Both the position numbers and the translations under genes were made by a program. This document shows positions 8,232 to 15,569 of a DNA stretch of 18,674 nt, one piece after another. Source of the stretch: Coprobacillus sp. (GTDB lineage: Bacteria > Bacillota_I > Bacilli_A > RFN20 > CAG-826); the NCBI GenBank assembly GCA_021203745.1, contig JAJQAP010000090.1, positions 1 through 18,674 on the forward strand, given 5' to 3'. The notes below the pieces were generated by a model that saw only the letters and a program-made list of their open reading frames with translations, did not search any database and was not told the DNA's origin. Within the stretch, counting starts at the first letter, position 1, and each line of letters begins with the position of its first letter.

Positions 8232-8777
8232 TTAAAGGGTTAAGATTTCTTTTTCTTTTTCATCGACAATTTTATCGATTCTAGAACCGATTTCATCGGT
8301 CACTTTTTGGATATCATCTTCGATTTCATGAGCAAGATCTTCACTCATATCTTTATCCTCTTTTACAAGGGACATGTAATCTCTTCTGACATTACGTATG
8401 GCGATTTTTGCTTCCTCTCCATACTTATGAGCTTGTTTAACAATCTCTTTACGACGATCTTCTGTTAGGGGAGGGATAGTCACTCTAATAAGGGTCCCTT
8501 CGTTAACGGCAGAGAGTCCTAAATCAGAGATTGAGATAGCCGCTAAAATGGGCTTAAGGTCATTCTTATCGTAAGGTTTAACAATTAGCTGCCTAGGTTC
8601 AGGGCAGCTGATCTGTGATATTTGAATAATCGGAGTCATAGAACCGTAATACTCCACTTGAATATGAGAGAGTAGTGCGGGGCTAGCTTTACCAGTCCTT
8701 AGTGTCCCAAGTCCATCTTCAAGTGTTTCAATACACTTTTCCATCGCACTTTTACAATCTTTAGCTAATTCTTGCAT
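8232..8777 (-). CDS. frr: Ribosome recycling factor
   Basis: RRF acts with EF-G to split post-termination ribosomes. At 181 aa it is close to the usual 185. The sequence is family-typical throughout: LRTGKASPALL near the N-terminus, VEYYGSMTPI, ISCPEPRQLIVKPYD, IRVTIPPLTEDRRKE, and the long basic/acidic helical C-terminal part with IRNVRRD and EKEKEIL. The ATG lies 2 nt after the pyrH stop, with AAAGGGGGA about 10 nt upstream, so the two genes form a transcriptional and probably translational pair. Behind it is a 97-nt gap with a long hairpin before the next stop-start chain, where Bacillus would have uppS. Confidence 0.98.
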   Translation of the reverse strand: MQELAKDCKSAMEKCIETLEDGLGTLRTGKASPALLSHIQVEYYGSMTPIIQISQISCPEPRQLIVKPYDKNDLKPILAAISISDLGLSAVNEGTLIRVTIPPLTEDRRKEIVKQAHKYGEEAKIAIRNVRRDYMSLVKEDKDMSEDLAHEIEDDIQKVTDEIGSRIDKIVDEKEKEILTL

Positions 8778-8779
8778 AA

Positions 8780-9502
8780 CTATTTATCCCCCTTTGTTAT
8801 TGTGGTGCCGATATCTTCTCCTTTTGCCACTTTGACAAAGTTAGAAATATCCGCCATATTAAATACTCTTACTTCGATATCTTTATCTTTTAACATCTCT
8901 AAAGCCTGCCTATCCATAACCTTTAAGTCTTTATCAATCATCTCTTGATAGGTGATACGTTTATAGAAGATAGCGTCAGGGTTTTTATCTGGATCATCAG
9001 AGTAGACTCCATCAACATCATTTTTAGCCATTAAGATAGCATCTACTTTTGTGTCTATAGCGAGTTCCGCTGCAGCGGTATCCGTAGTAAGTAATGGTTT
9101 ACCTGTTCCTCCTGCAAGGAATATGACATTACCTTTTTCTAGCTCTTCTATCGCTTCCTTAGGATTATACGCTCTTGTTACCCCTTCGATTGGACTAATT
9201 GAAGAGAAGACTACACTTGGACAGTCGAGGTTTTTTAGGGCGCTAGATATAGCCACTGCATTAATTACTGTTCCTAGCATTCCCATGTAGTCTGCAGGGA
9301 TTCTCTCTATTCCTATTTGATCTGCTAGTTTACCTCGCCAAATATTACCCGCACCAATAACAAGGGCAATCTCTAGACCTTGGTCATAAAGAGATTTAAT
9401 CGTTAAAGCGGTTTCTTTAAGATAGTCGACATCGATTATTTGACTTTCTTCTTCTTGTCTTAAAGATTCACCAGATAGTTTTAAGAGTACTCTTTTATAC
9501 AT
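8780..9502 (-). CDS. pyrH: UMP kinase
   Basis: PyrH phosphorylates UMP to UDP with ATP and is the bacterial amino-acid-kinase-fold type, normally hexameric and cytosolic. At 240 aa it has the family length. Visible motifs are KLSGES at 8-13, the glycine loop VIGAGNIWRG, DYMGMLGTVINA, AGGTGKPLLTTDTAAAE (nucleotide and UMP binding) and MAKNDVDGVY. AAGGAG lies 4 nt before the ATG. A terminator-like hairpin separates it from tsf, so it depends on read-through or on a promoter inside tsf that I could not identify. The gap to frr is 2 nt. Confidence 0.98.
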   Translation of the reverse strand: MYKRVLLKLSGESLRQEEESQIIDVDYLKETALTIKSLYDQGLEIALVIGAGNIWRGKLADQIGIERIPADYMGMLGTVINAVAISSALKNLDCPSVVFSSISPIEGVTRAYNPKEAIEELEKGNVIFLAGGTGKPLLTTDTAAAELAIDTKVDAILMAKNDVDGVYSDDPDKNPDAIFYKRITYQEMIDKDLKVMDRQALEMLKDKDIEVRVFNMADISNFVKVAKGEDIGTTITKGDK

Positions 9503-9513
9503 ATATCTCCTTA

Positions 9514-9543
9514 GAAAAAAGGAAAGACTTTTAGGCTTTCCTT
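9514..9543 (-). terminator. Terminator or attenuator between tsf and pyrH
   Basis: One nucleotide after the tsf stop, the minus strand forms AAGGAAAG/CTTTCCTT (8 bp) with two further inner C-G/T-A pairs, followed directly by further T residues (TTTTTT in total at 9515-9520). It resembles a rho-independent terminator of modest strength. The pyrH ribosome site follows at once, so partial read-through is likely. Confidence 0.75.
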
Positions 9544-9544
9544 A

Positions 9545-10429
9545 TTAAGAATTAGCTTGTGATAATACTTCACTAACAAAATCGTCTTGACGCTTCTCAA
9601 TTCCTTCACCCACTTTATAACGAGTGAAGTTAATAACATCATTATCGTTCTCTTTTAGAAGTGTCTTAACTTTTTTTGTTTCATCCGCAAAATAAGCTTG
9701 TTCATATAATGTTGATTCTTGGAAGGTTTTACTGACTTTACCCTCTATTGCCCTGTCGATAACCACTTGAGGTTTACCAGCGAGTTTCTCGTCGTTTTTT
9801 GTCGCTTCTGTTTGAATCTCACGCTCTCTAGCAATCTCTTCTTGTGGGACATCTTCGAGTTTAACATAGGTTGGAGAGTTAGAGGCTATATGCATCGCTA
9901 CATATTTACCAAACTCTTCAGTTGCCTCTTTTGCTAGAGTAACCGCAACGGCAATCTTACCACCCATATGAATATAGGTATAAACCGCTTGATTCTCTTT
10001 TGGAGTGACCACTTTAAATCTTCTTAAAGATAGTTTCTCTCCTAGTTTAACAGTGGCGTCAGTAAATAGATCTTGAGTTAGACTAATTGCCTCATCTATC
10101 GATGATGGCTCTTTTGTAAGAAGTGTTGTGGCAACAGAATCAACAAACTCTTTAAAAGCATCAGATCCAGAGACAAAGTCTGTCTCACAGTTAACTTCTA
10201 AGATAACGACTTTACCAGATGTAGGATCCTTTTTAGTAATTGCTAAACCCTCTGCGGCAATTCTATCCGCTTTTTTTGCGGCTTTTGCGAGTCCTTTTTC
10301 TCTTAGCCAGTCGCATGCTTTATCTAGATCGTTATCAGATTCTATAAGGGCGTTTTTACAGTCCATTAGACCAGCGCCAGTACGCTCTCTTAGTATTTTA
10401 ATTAAGTCAATTAATGATTGTTCTGCCAT
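9545..10429 (-). CDS. tsf: Elongation factor Ts
   Basis: EF-Ts is the nucleotide exchange factor that regenerates EF-Tu-GTP. It is 294 aa, a normal length. The N-terminal UBA-like part has LRERTGAGLMDCKNAL, followed by KACDWLREKGLAKA. The second signature EVNCETDFVSGSDAF is near residues 78-92, and the dimerisation/core region has IHMGGKIAVAV and MHIASNSPTYV. The start is 2 nt after the rpsB stop, with GAGGA 6 nt upstream. It is co-transcribed with rpsB from the promoter at 11720-11749. Confidence 0.98.
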   Translation of the reverse strand: MAEQSLIDLIKILRERTGAGLMDCKNALIESDNDLDKACDWLREKGLAKAAKKADRIAAEGLAITKKDPTSGKVVILEVNCETDFVSGSDAFKEFVDSVATTLLTKEPSSIDEAISLTQDLFTDATVKLGEKLSLRRFKVVTPKENQAVYTYIHMGGKIAVAVTLAKEATEEFGKYVAMHIASNSPTYVKLEDVPQEEIAREREIQTEATKNDEKLAGKPQVVIDRAIEGKVSKTFQESTLYEQAYFADETKKVKTLLKENDNDVINFTRYKVGEGIEKRQDDFVSEVLSQANS

Positions 10430-10431
10430 AA

Positions 10432-11592
10432 TTATTCCTCGGGTTTTGTTTCCACTGGAGCTTCCTCTACAGGTTTCTCTTCTTTTGGAGCTTTTGGGGC
10501 TCTTGGTTTTTTCTCAATTGGCGCCTCTTCAGTAGTCTCTTCTTTGGGGGCTTCTTCTACTGGAGATTCTTTAGGAGCTTTTGGGGCTCTTGGTTTTTTA
10601 GGGGCGGGTTTCTCTTCTTCCGATTCTTCACCGTTTCTTCTTGCCTGCTCTTTTTCATATTGTTCTTGACGTGCTTTGCGCTCCGCTCTAATTTTAGCGA
10701 GTTTCTCAGCATTTTCTTTTTCGGTTTGTTTTATCACATCTTTCATGGTGACTGATTCACCCTCGTCTTTTACATAGGCGACCACTGGTACACCGCCTTT
10801 AGACTCCACTATTGCATCTGCCATAACGGCAAGGATTAAGGATACTGATCTAATCGCATCGTCGTTAGCGGGGATAGGATAATTGATTAAGTCTGGGTCA
10901 GCATTAGTATCAGCGATAGCAAAGACTGGGATATTAAGTTTTCTTGCTTCTTTAACAGCGTTAGCCTCTTGTACTGGATCCACCACAAAGAGAGCGTTAG
11001 GGATTTTTCTCATCTCTTTAATTCCATTAAAGTTACGTTCGAGTTTTGCTTTCTCTCTTCTTAGTTTGACCGCTTCGCTCTTTGGGAGGATATCGATTTC
11101 TCCATCTTCCTCTCTTCTTTCTAGCTCCGCTAAATATCTAATTCTTCCTTGAATTGTTTTAAAGTTTGTTAATGTACCACCTAGCCATCTATTGGTAATG
11201 TAGAATGAGCCAGATCTTAGGGCTTCTGCTTCTACTGCTTCTTGGCATTGTTTTTTAGTGCCAACAAACAATACTTTACCACCTTGATCAACAATCTCTT
11301 TTAAGGCTTTATAAGCTTCTTCGACTTTAGTGACAGTTTGCGCTAGGTCAATAATATAGACACCATTTCTTGCCCCATAGATATACTTTTTCATCTTTGG
11401 GTTCCAATGTCTTGTTTGATGACCAAAATGAGCACCTGCTTCTAATAGTTTTTTCATGGTGATAACAGGTGCGTCTTCATCATGAATAAAGGTAGCCATG
11501 CCTTCTTCTGGGGCCGCTTCTACTGAAGTCTCCTCTTCTTTAGGGGCTTCAGCGACTTGTTCAGTCTCTTCGACTTTACTTTCTTCTTCCAT
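10432..11592 (-). CDS. rpsB: Small ribosomal subunit protein uS2 with acidic N-terminal and Lys/Pro/Glu-rich C-terminal extensions
   Basis: uS2 binds the 30S head-body junction near the Shine-Dalgarno region. The conserved core runs from about 41 to 275: VITMKKLLEAGAHFGHQTR, WNPKMKKYIYGARNGVYIIDL, FVGTKKQCQEAV, YITNRWLGGTLTNF and AIADTNADPDLINYPIPAND. The whole protein is 386 aa, whereas uS2 is usually about 230-260. The extra parts are about 40 acidic residues at the N-terminus and a tail of about 110 residues: a charged helix, then two 29-residue repeats each holding KKPRAPKAPKE (332-342 and 361-371). The start at 11592 is set by AAGGAG 7 nt upstream. A start at the internal Met32 would remove most of the acidic part but has a Shine-Dalgarno-like run only 1 nt away. 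A longer in-frame GTG start lies in the leader and has no ribosome site. Confidence 0.96.
   Translation of the reverse strand: MEEESKVEETEQVAEAPKEEETSVEAAPEEGMATFIHDEDAPVITMKKLLEAGAHFGHQTRHWNPKMKKYIYGARNGVYIIDLAQTVTKVEEAYKALKEIVDQGGKVLFVGTKKQCQEAVEAEALRSGSFYITNRWLGGTLTNFKTIQGRIRYLAELERREEDGEIDILPKSEAVKLRREKAKLERNFNGIKEMRKIPNALFVVDPVQEANAVKEARKLNIPVFAIADTNADPDLINYPIPANDDAIRSVSLILAVMADAIVESKGGVPVVAYVKDEGESVTMKDVIKQTEKENAEKLAKIRAERKARQEQYEKEQARRNGEESEEEKPAPKKPRAPKAPKESPVEEAPKEETTEEAPIEKKPRAPKAPKEEKPVEEAPVETKPEE
10487..10599 (-). repeat. Exact 26-bp direct repeat within rpsB tail
   Basis: The same 26 bases occur at 10487-10512 and 10574-10599, an 87-bp (29-codon) period. They encode the KKPRAPKAPK core of the two tail repeats. 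Identity at DNA level points to a recent duplication, or to upkeep by recombination or slippage. Confidence 0.9.
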
Positions 11593-11713
11593 TGTTTTTC
11601 TCCTTATTGTTTTTATCCTCCACTGCTTAAATACCAGCCACCCTAACAGATTAGGGACAAAAGGGATACAAACCACAGTGTGTGTAGTCTATGTAATAGT
11701 TTATTACATAGCA
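11593..11713 (-). promoter_or_regulatory. Structured 5' leader of rpsB-tsf
   Basis: The expected transcript has about 120 nt before rpsB. It opens with a perfect 10-bp hairpin (11689-11711, CTATGTAATA/TATTACATAG, 3-nt loop). Further on is a perfect 6-bp hairpin CCCTAA/TTAGGG with loop TCTG (11641-11656), flanked by conserved-looking G/C-rich bases in an otherwise AT-rich stretch. A second purine run, GGAGG, occurs about 20 nt before the true ribosome site with no start codon near it. Ribosomal protein operons often have autoregulatory leaders, so binding of uS2 is plausible, but I do not recognise a known leader family. Confidence 0.6.
11600..11605 (-). promoter_or_regulatory. Shine-Dalgarno site that fixes the rpsB start
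   Basis: AAGGAG lies 7 nt before the ATG at 11592. It supports the acidic N-terminal extension as truly translated. Confidence 0.85.
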
Positions 11714-11719
11714 AAAAGA

Positions 11720-11749
11720 ATTATATACTAAGAGCATTGTTATTGACAA
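11720..11749 (-). promoter_or_regulatory. Promoter of rpsB-tsf
   Basis: Minus-strand TTGTCA (11744-11749) and TATAAT (11720-11725) are separated by 18 nt, a strong housekeeping sigma-factor match (5/6 and 6/6). The expected start point is near 11713. Confidence 0.85.
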
Positions 11750-11752
11750 TAG

Positions 11753-11773
11753 TTTTTATATTATATATAAAAA
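11753..11773 (-). repeat. AT-only inverted repeat after the recombinase gene
   Basis: TTTTTATAT and ATATAAAAA flank three bases directly after the stop codon of the recombinase gene. As RNA it is a weak A/U hairpin without a T-run, so it is a poor terminator. It may instead be an upstream AT element for the rpsB promoter. Confidence 0.4.
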
Positions 11774-11774
11774 A

Positions 11775-12692
11775 TTATTTATCCTCTTTATGAGCGCGGG
11801 GGAAGTAGTTTGAATATGTATCTTTCATCTCTTTATCGGATATATGAGTGTAGATTTGGGTGGCGTTTAAAGAGGAGTGACCAAGAAGCTCTTGGATCAC
11901 TCGAAGATCCGCGCCATTCTCTAAAAGATGAGTGGCAAAAGAGTGACGTAGTGTATGGGGATGAAGTCCATAACATAGACCACATTTTTCTTCAACGGTT
12001 GAGAGAATATGTTCCAAACCACGGGTTGTGAGTTGTTCTCCTTTATCGTTTAAAATAAAGTAGGGACTACTCTTTCCATTTAAGAGTTTTGGTCTAAGTT
12101 CTTCTTGATACTTAGTCATAGCCTCAAGGGCATCGGTGGAGAAGGGTACCATCCTCTCTTTTTGCCCTTTACCAAAGATTCTTGCTAGACGATGTTTAAA
12201 ATCAATATCTTGGATTTTAAGATTACATAGTTCACTCGCTCTTAAACCCATGTAGTAGAGCATCTTTAGTATAGCTTGGTCACGTAAGGCTAGCTCATCC
12301 ACTCTTTCTCCATTTAGGGTAAAGAGTTCGTCCACTTGATTTTTATACAAGACATCAGGATACTTTTTATCTGTTTTGGCGGAGCTTACAAATAAAAAGG
12401 GATTATCTTTAATATATTTCTTTCTTTGTAAAAATGAATAGAAAGAAGAGAGAGATGATCTTCTTCTATTATTAGAGCGTTTGTCTATCCCAGACGATAT
12501 TTCAGTGGCTAAGAAGTTTCTAATTGTTTGAGGGCTAACACTTAAATAATCAATCATCTCCTTATCTAGAAACTTAAAGAACTTCTCAATATCAGAGGTA
12601 TATGACACTACTGTTTTATCAGTGTAGTTTCTCTCATATTTAAGATAGTCTATAAACTGGTCTAATGCACTGTCTCTATCAATACTAGCCAT
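11775..12692 (-). CDS. xerC: Tyrosine recombinase, XerC/XerD type
   Basis: This 305-aa site-specific recombinase would resolve chromosome dimers at a dif site with a partner. The N-terminal SAM-like DNA-binding domain (about 8-95) is followed by the catalytic domain with a full set of residues: Arg151 (GLRASEL), Lys175 (GKGQKER), His246 and Arg249 (HPHTLRHSF), His272 (LGHSS) and Tyr281 (IYTH). Bacillus also has xerC/codV not far upstream of rpsB, which favours XerC over XerD; the call between them is not certain. Promoter elements and terminators on both sides isolate it. No Shine-Dalgarno sequence precedes the ATG; an extended -10 box lies 6 nt upstream instead. Because large surface-protein genes lie just upstream, a local inversion role was considered, but no matching inverted sites were seen. 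Confidence 0.9.
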   Translation of the reverse strand: MASIDRDSALDQFIDYLKYERNYTDKTVVSYTSDIEKFFKFLDKEMIDYLSVSPQTIRNFLATEISSGIDKRSNNRRRSSLSSFYSFLQRKKYIKDNPFLFVSSAKTDKKYPDVLYKNQVDELFTLNGERVDELALRDQAILKMLYYMGLRASELCNLKIQDIDFKHRLARIFGKGQKERMVPFSTDALEAMTKYQEELRPKLLNGKSSPYFILNDKGEQLTTRGLEHILSTVEEKCGLCYGLHPHTLRHSFATHLLENGADLRVIQELLGHSSLNATQIYTHISDKEMKDTYSNYFPRAHKEDK

Positions 12693-12727
12693 ACTTATAT
12701 TTTGCCATAATAAATAAAATAACTAAA
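12693..12727 (-). promoter_or_regulatory. Candidate extended -10 promoter, leaderless start of the recombinase gene
   Basis: Minus-strand TATGGCAAAAT (-10 hexamer CAAAAT at 12699-12704) ends 6 nt before the ATG at 12692. TTTAGT at 12722-12727 sits at a 17-nt spacing. It resembles the cdsA box in sequence, spacing and position. Individually it is weak; the match between the two is the main support. Confidence 0.42.
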
Positions 12728-12731
12728 TAAT

Positions 12732-12775
12732 AAAAAGGTAGTTCCTTATGAAAGAAGGGATATAAAGGAACTACC
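12732..12775 (-). terminator. Rho-independent terminator after the lipoprotein gene
   Basis: On the minus strand GGTAGTTCCTT (12765-12775) pairs perfectly over 11 bp with AAGGAACTACC (12737-12747) across a 17-nt loop, followed at once by TTTTT. It closes the lipoprotein transcript 34 nt past its stop. Confidence 0.9.
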
Positions 12776-12808
12776 TCCCAAAATGGCTAAGTAATAATAG
12801 ATAGTAGA

Positions 12809-15523
12809 TTACCTACTCCAGGTAAATGAGTAATCTTCATAATATATCGCATAGGCAATTTTTAATGTGTCATTATCAGCGTTATATGTGCAGGTAACGG
12901 TATCATCGTCAAATACATCAGGGGCTTCCGAGGTATCTAAAGTGAAGGTTGAAGCCAAATCACCTGACCAATTACCAGAGATTGTATTATATGGCATAAC
13001 AAGAGTGAATGTTCCGTCCTCGTTAACGGTAAGGGTGTAGGAGTATCCCATCTGGACAGACCCTGACCAGGTACCCGCAGCATTTGCGGTAGCGGGACTC
13101 TCTTGGACATAAACACTAAAGGTAAGATTTACTGGATACTCACCATCATCATAGGTTCCTGTTAGTGTTTGAGTTTCAGCGTCCCACTCAAGAGTAACAT
13201 CAGCATAGTTGACCTCAAATGTGACATACGTACCATCGAAGTCCCAAACAATAGCAATACCATCATAGGTTCCTGTACCATCCGCATTTAAGACTAAAGT
13301 AATAGAGGCTCCACTCGTGGTGACATAGGTATTTGCAAGAGGTGTTTTATCAGGTGCTACCCCTTGTAAAACAAGATTAGATCCTTCCACTAAATAATTG
13401 TTATCAACAATAGTAATGGTTTCTCCTTCTTCTAATGTGCCTTCATACTCATAGGATGTTAAAGAACCATTAATAACAATATAATAAGTCTCTTCAAAGA
13501 TATGAATATAGACTGATCCATCCTCGGTATTATAGGTTGTAACAAACTCGCCAGCGTTAGCGGCTAAAACAGCGGATCCATCACTCTTTGTAAGTGTTTG
13601 GGTGTCCTCGTCATATGAATAGGTACCGCTTATCCCCATAAGGGATAGAGTTACTGTGGTGCCACTTAAACGAATCGCGCCTGTATCGTAAATTGATTCA
13701 GGACTATTTTTATGCCACTCAATATTACCATTTGTAGAAATGGTAATAAATCCATCGATATTTGACCCATAATAGTCACCTGCAATACCTTGCTCTGTAT
13801 AGTCAGGAACTTCTATCGATGATTGACTTGCCTTTTTGTAGTTATAGACATAGTCTTCATCATTCATATCAAGCCAGGTAAAGGAGTTACTTGCTTCATC
13901 CCAAACAGCGACAAAGTAGTTATCGTATAAATAGTGATACATAAACACGATGTGCTCTCCGTCACACCACCACCAACCATCACTAATATAGTTATCATTA
14001 AAGAGAATAACTAATGAGCCATCTGCCCTAAATTGGATGGTGGGGTTATAAGATGCTTCTCCAGTATAGACACCAGCGAGTCGAGATGTCTCAAACCATC
14101 CAACATAGAGGGTGATACCATTTGTTGGTACATAGTATCGATAATCGATTTTACAATCACTATCGTAATATAGACCACACTCCATATATCCTTCTCTAGT
14201 TAATTCAATAGATATATTTGTATATAGATTTGGACTTGCCTTAACCACTGTGGTCTCACTTGTGCCATCGTTATGGACAATAGTAACATCTACTTCATCA
14301 CTAGATATATCACTAAGAGGTTTTAGACTTAAAAGACCATCAGTGTAGTTCCACGCTCTAACAAAAGATAGAGACTCATATAAATCTTCTGATAACGCTC
14401 CTAACTCCGCTTGCCCATCATTAACAGTTTGTCCTGTTAAAGTGGCATTCTTTAAAACGATGTTATTTGCAAGCGCAGTGCCAAGTGTATCATCGTAGTT
14501 ATCCCATTGATCTTTATATTGATAACCGGTGATTTCACCCGCTGACGAGCTATAGTATGAGTTAGCGCTATTAGAAGCGCTGATTTCTCCGACACTAACA
14601 ATATTATTTAGGATAGCGGTTTCATAAGATGAATATCCTGCAATACCACCAGCATAGTCTCCATAGGATGCACTTGAATCGGTTGCTTCTATTGTATCAG
14701 CATACACTACGGAGTTAGTGACACTACCATAAGAGAATAGGTATCCAAAAGCACCACCTGTATATTCACCACCGCTAATTGATGTCGCGTTAACATAACA
14801 GTTTGTTAAGGATAAACCTGTTCCGTAGTTAGGTGAAACTCCAACTAATCCACCGACATAGGCGCCAGCTATATTTGTATAGATAGAACCAGTAAACTCT
14901 AATTCTTCAAATACTGTGTATAGGCCTGTATCTAGACCATTGCCACCGACAATACCACCGATATAAGCGGTTGCTCCAGAGTATGTTGATCGAGCGTGTA
15001 TTTCAGCATCCGCTCTAATCCCTTTTAAGATAGAGTTATAGGTCACACCCGCAAAAGCTCCTAAATACAAATCTGTATCAGATACGACTTTTAGTTGACC
15101 TTGAATAGTTAAATCTTCAGCGTAGCCTTCAAAAGCTCCAATTAATCCATAATAACCAGTATCGTTTTCATTAACATCTAAGTTAGAGATTGTATAACCA
15201 TTACCATAAATAGTGGCGGTTACTGGGTTATTTAATGTTCCAATACTATCCCAACCACTAGATAGACTAATATCGTTTTCAATACTGATATATTGAGTGC
15301 CTTCTTCTAAAGCCGCATTTAAGGCATTTTTTAACTGTGCCCCATTAGTAATTAGGTAGGGACTATCCTGAGTCCCAAGTCCGTTTAAAGCGCCATCTTC
15401 TTCAGTCTCAGTCTCTTGTGCCTCGCTATCATTAGTGGTGATATCTTCTTCTGTTTGACACGCACCAAGAGAGAGAGTAAGCACTAAAGCAGAACAAATA
15501 GTTAATAATTTAGTACCTTTCAT
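12809..15523 (-). CDS. Large surface lipoprotein: GLUG-type beta-helix plus tandem small beta domains
   Basis: This is a 904-aa secreted lipoprotein. The signal peptide ends in the lipobox LSLGAC, so Cys22 should be lipidated; an acidic Thr/Glu linker follows. Residues about 50-365 show recurrent GGI(V/A)G, GAFAG and GGLVG turns with short strands, the pattern of GLUG-repeat beta-helices of surface proteins. About 411-477 resembles a degenerate Listeria-Bacteroides (Flg_new/InlB-like) repeat ending in ITLYVGW. The rest holds four units that open with a similar [LIA]A(G/N)xY/W(T/S/Y)G turn at about 481, 580, 729 and 815. The last two (729-904) match the C-terminus of the upstream secreted protein. 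AAAGGAG 7 nt before the ATG at 15523 and the signal peptide set the start; an upstream in-frame extension would place 36 residues before the signal. It is monocistronic, between two terminators. A function in adhesion or glycan binding is possible but not shown. Confidence 0.88.
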   Translation of the reverse strand: MKGTKLLTICSALVLTLSLGACQTEEDITTNDSEAQETETEEDGALNGLGTQDSPYLITNGAQLKNALNAALEEGTQYISIENDISLSSGWDSIGTLNNPVTATIYGNGYTISNLDVNENDTGYYGLIGAFEGYAEDLTIQGQLKVVSDTDLYLGAFAGVTYNSILKGIRADAEIHARSTYSGATAYIGGIVGGNGLDTGLYTVFEELEFTGSIYTNIAGAYVGGLVGVSPNYGTGLSLTNCYVNATSISGGEYTGGAFGYLFSYGSVTNSVVYADTIEATDSSASYGDYAGGIAGYSSYETAILNNIVSVGEISASNSANSYYSSSAGEITGYQYKDQWDNYDDTLGTALANNIVLKNATLTGQTVNDGQAELGALSEDLYESLSFVRAWNYTDGLLSLKPLSDISSDEVDVTIVHNDGTSETTVVKASPNLYTNISIELTREGYMECGLYYDSDCKIDYRYYVPTNGITLYVGWFETSRLAGVYTGEASYNPTIQFRADGSLVILFNDNYISDGWWWCDGEHIVFMYHYLYDNYFVAVWDEASNSFTWLDMNDEDYVYNYKKASQSSIEVPDYTEQGIAGDYYGSNIDGFITISTNGNIEWHKNSPESIYDTGAIRLSGTTVTLSLMGISGTYSYDEDTQTLTKSDGSAVLAANAGEFVTTYNTEDGSVYIHIFEETYYIVINGSLTSYEYEGTLEEGETITIVDNNYLVEGSNLVLQGVAPDKTPLANTYVTTSGASITLVLNADGTGTYDGIAIVWDFDGTYVTFEVNYADVTLEWDAETQTLTGTYDDGEYPVNLTFSVYVQESPATANAAGTWSGSVQMGYSYTLTVNEDGTFTLVMPYNTISGNWSGDLASTFTLDTSEAPDVFDDDTVTCTYNADNDTLKIAYAIYYEDYSFTWSR

Positions 15524-15530
15524 AAAAGTT

Positions 15531-15537
15531 CTCCTTT
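15531..15537 (-). promoter_or_regulatory. Shine-Dalgarno site that fixes the lipoprotein start
   Basis: AAAGGAG is 7 nt before the ATG at 15523, directly in front of the signal peptide. Confidence 0.85.
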
Positions 15538-15569
15538 CGTTTAGGCAATAGATAATTTTCTTCCCTTGA

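Noticed and set aside
11593..11676. Longer uS2 starting at an in-frame GTG at 11676
   Set aside because: There is no ribosome site; the stretch contains a leader hairpin, and the ATG at 11592 has a strong AAGGAG.
11689..11711. rpsB leader palindrome as a dif-like Xer site
   Set aside because: It has 10-bp arms with a 3-nt centre rather than two 11-bp arms with a 6-bp spacer, and the inner arm ends do not match known dif halves.
12726..12775. Hairpin region as a CRISPR or mobile-element end
   Set aside because: It is a single hairpin with a T-run right after a stop codon, a plain terminator. No repeats, target duplications or transposase sequence are present.
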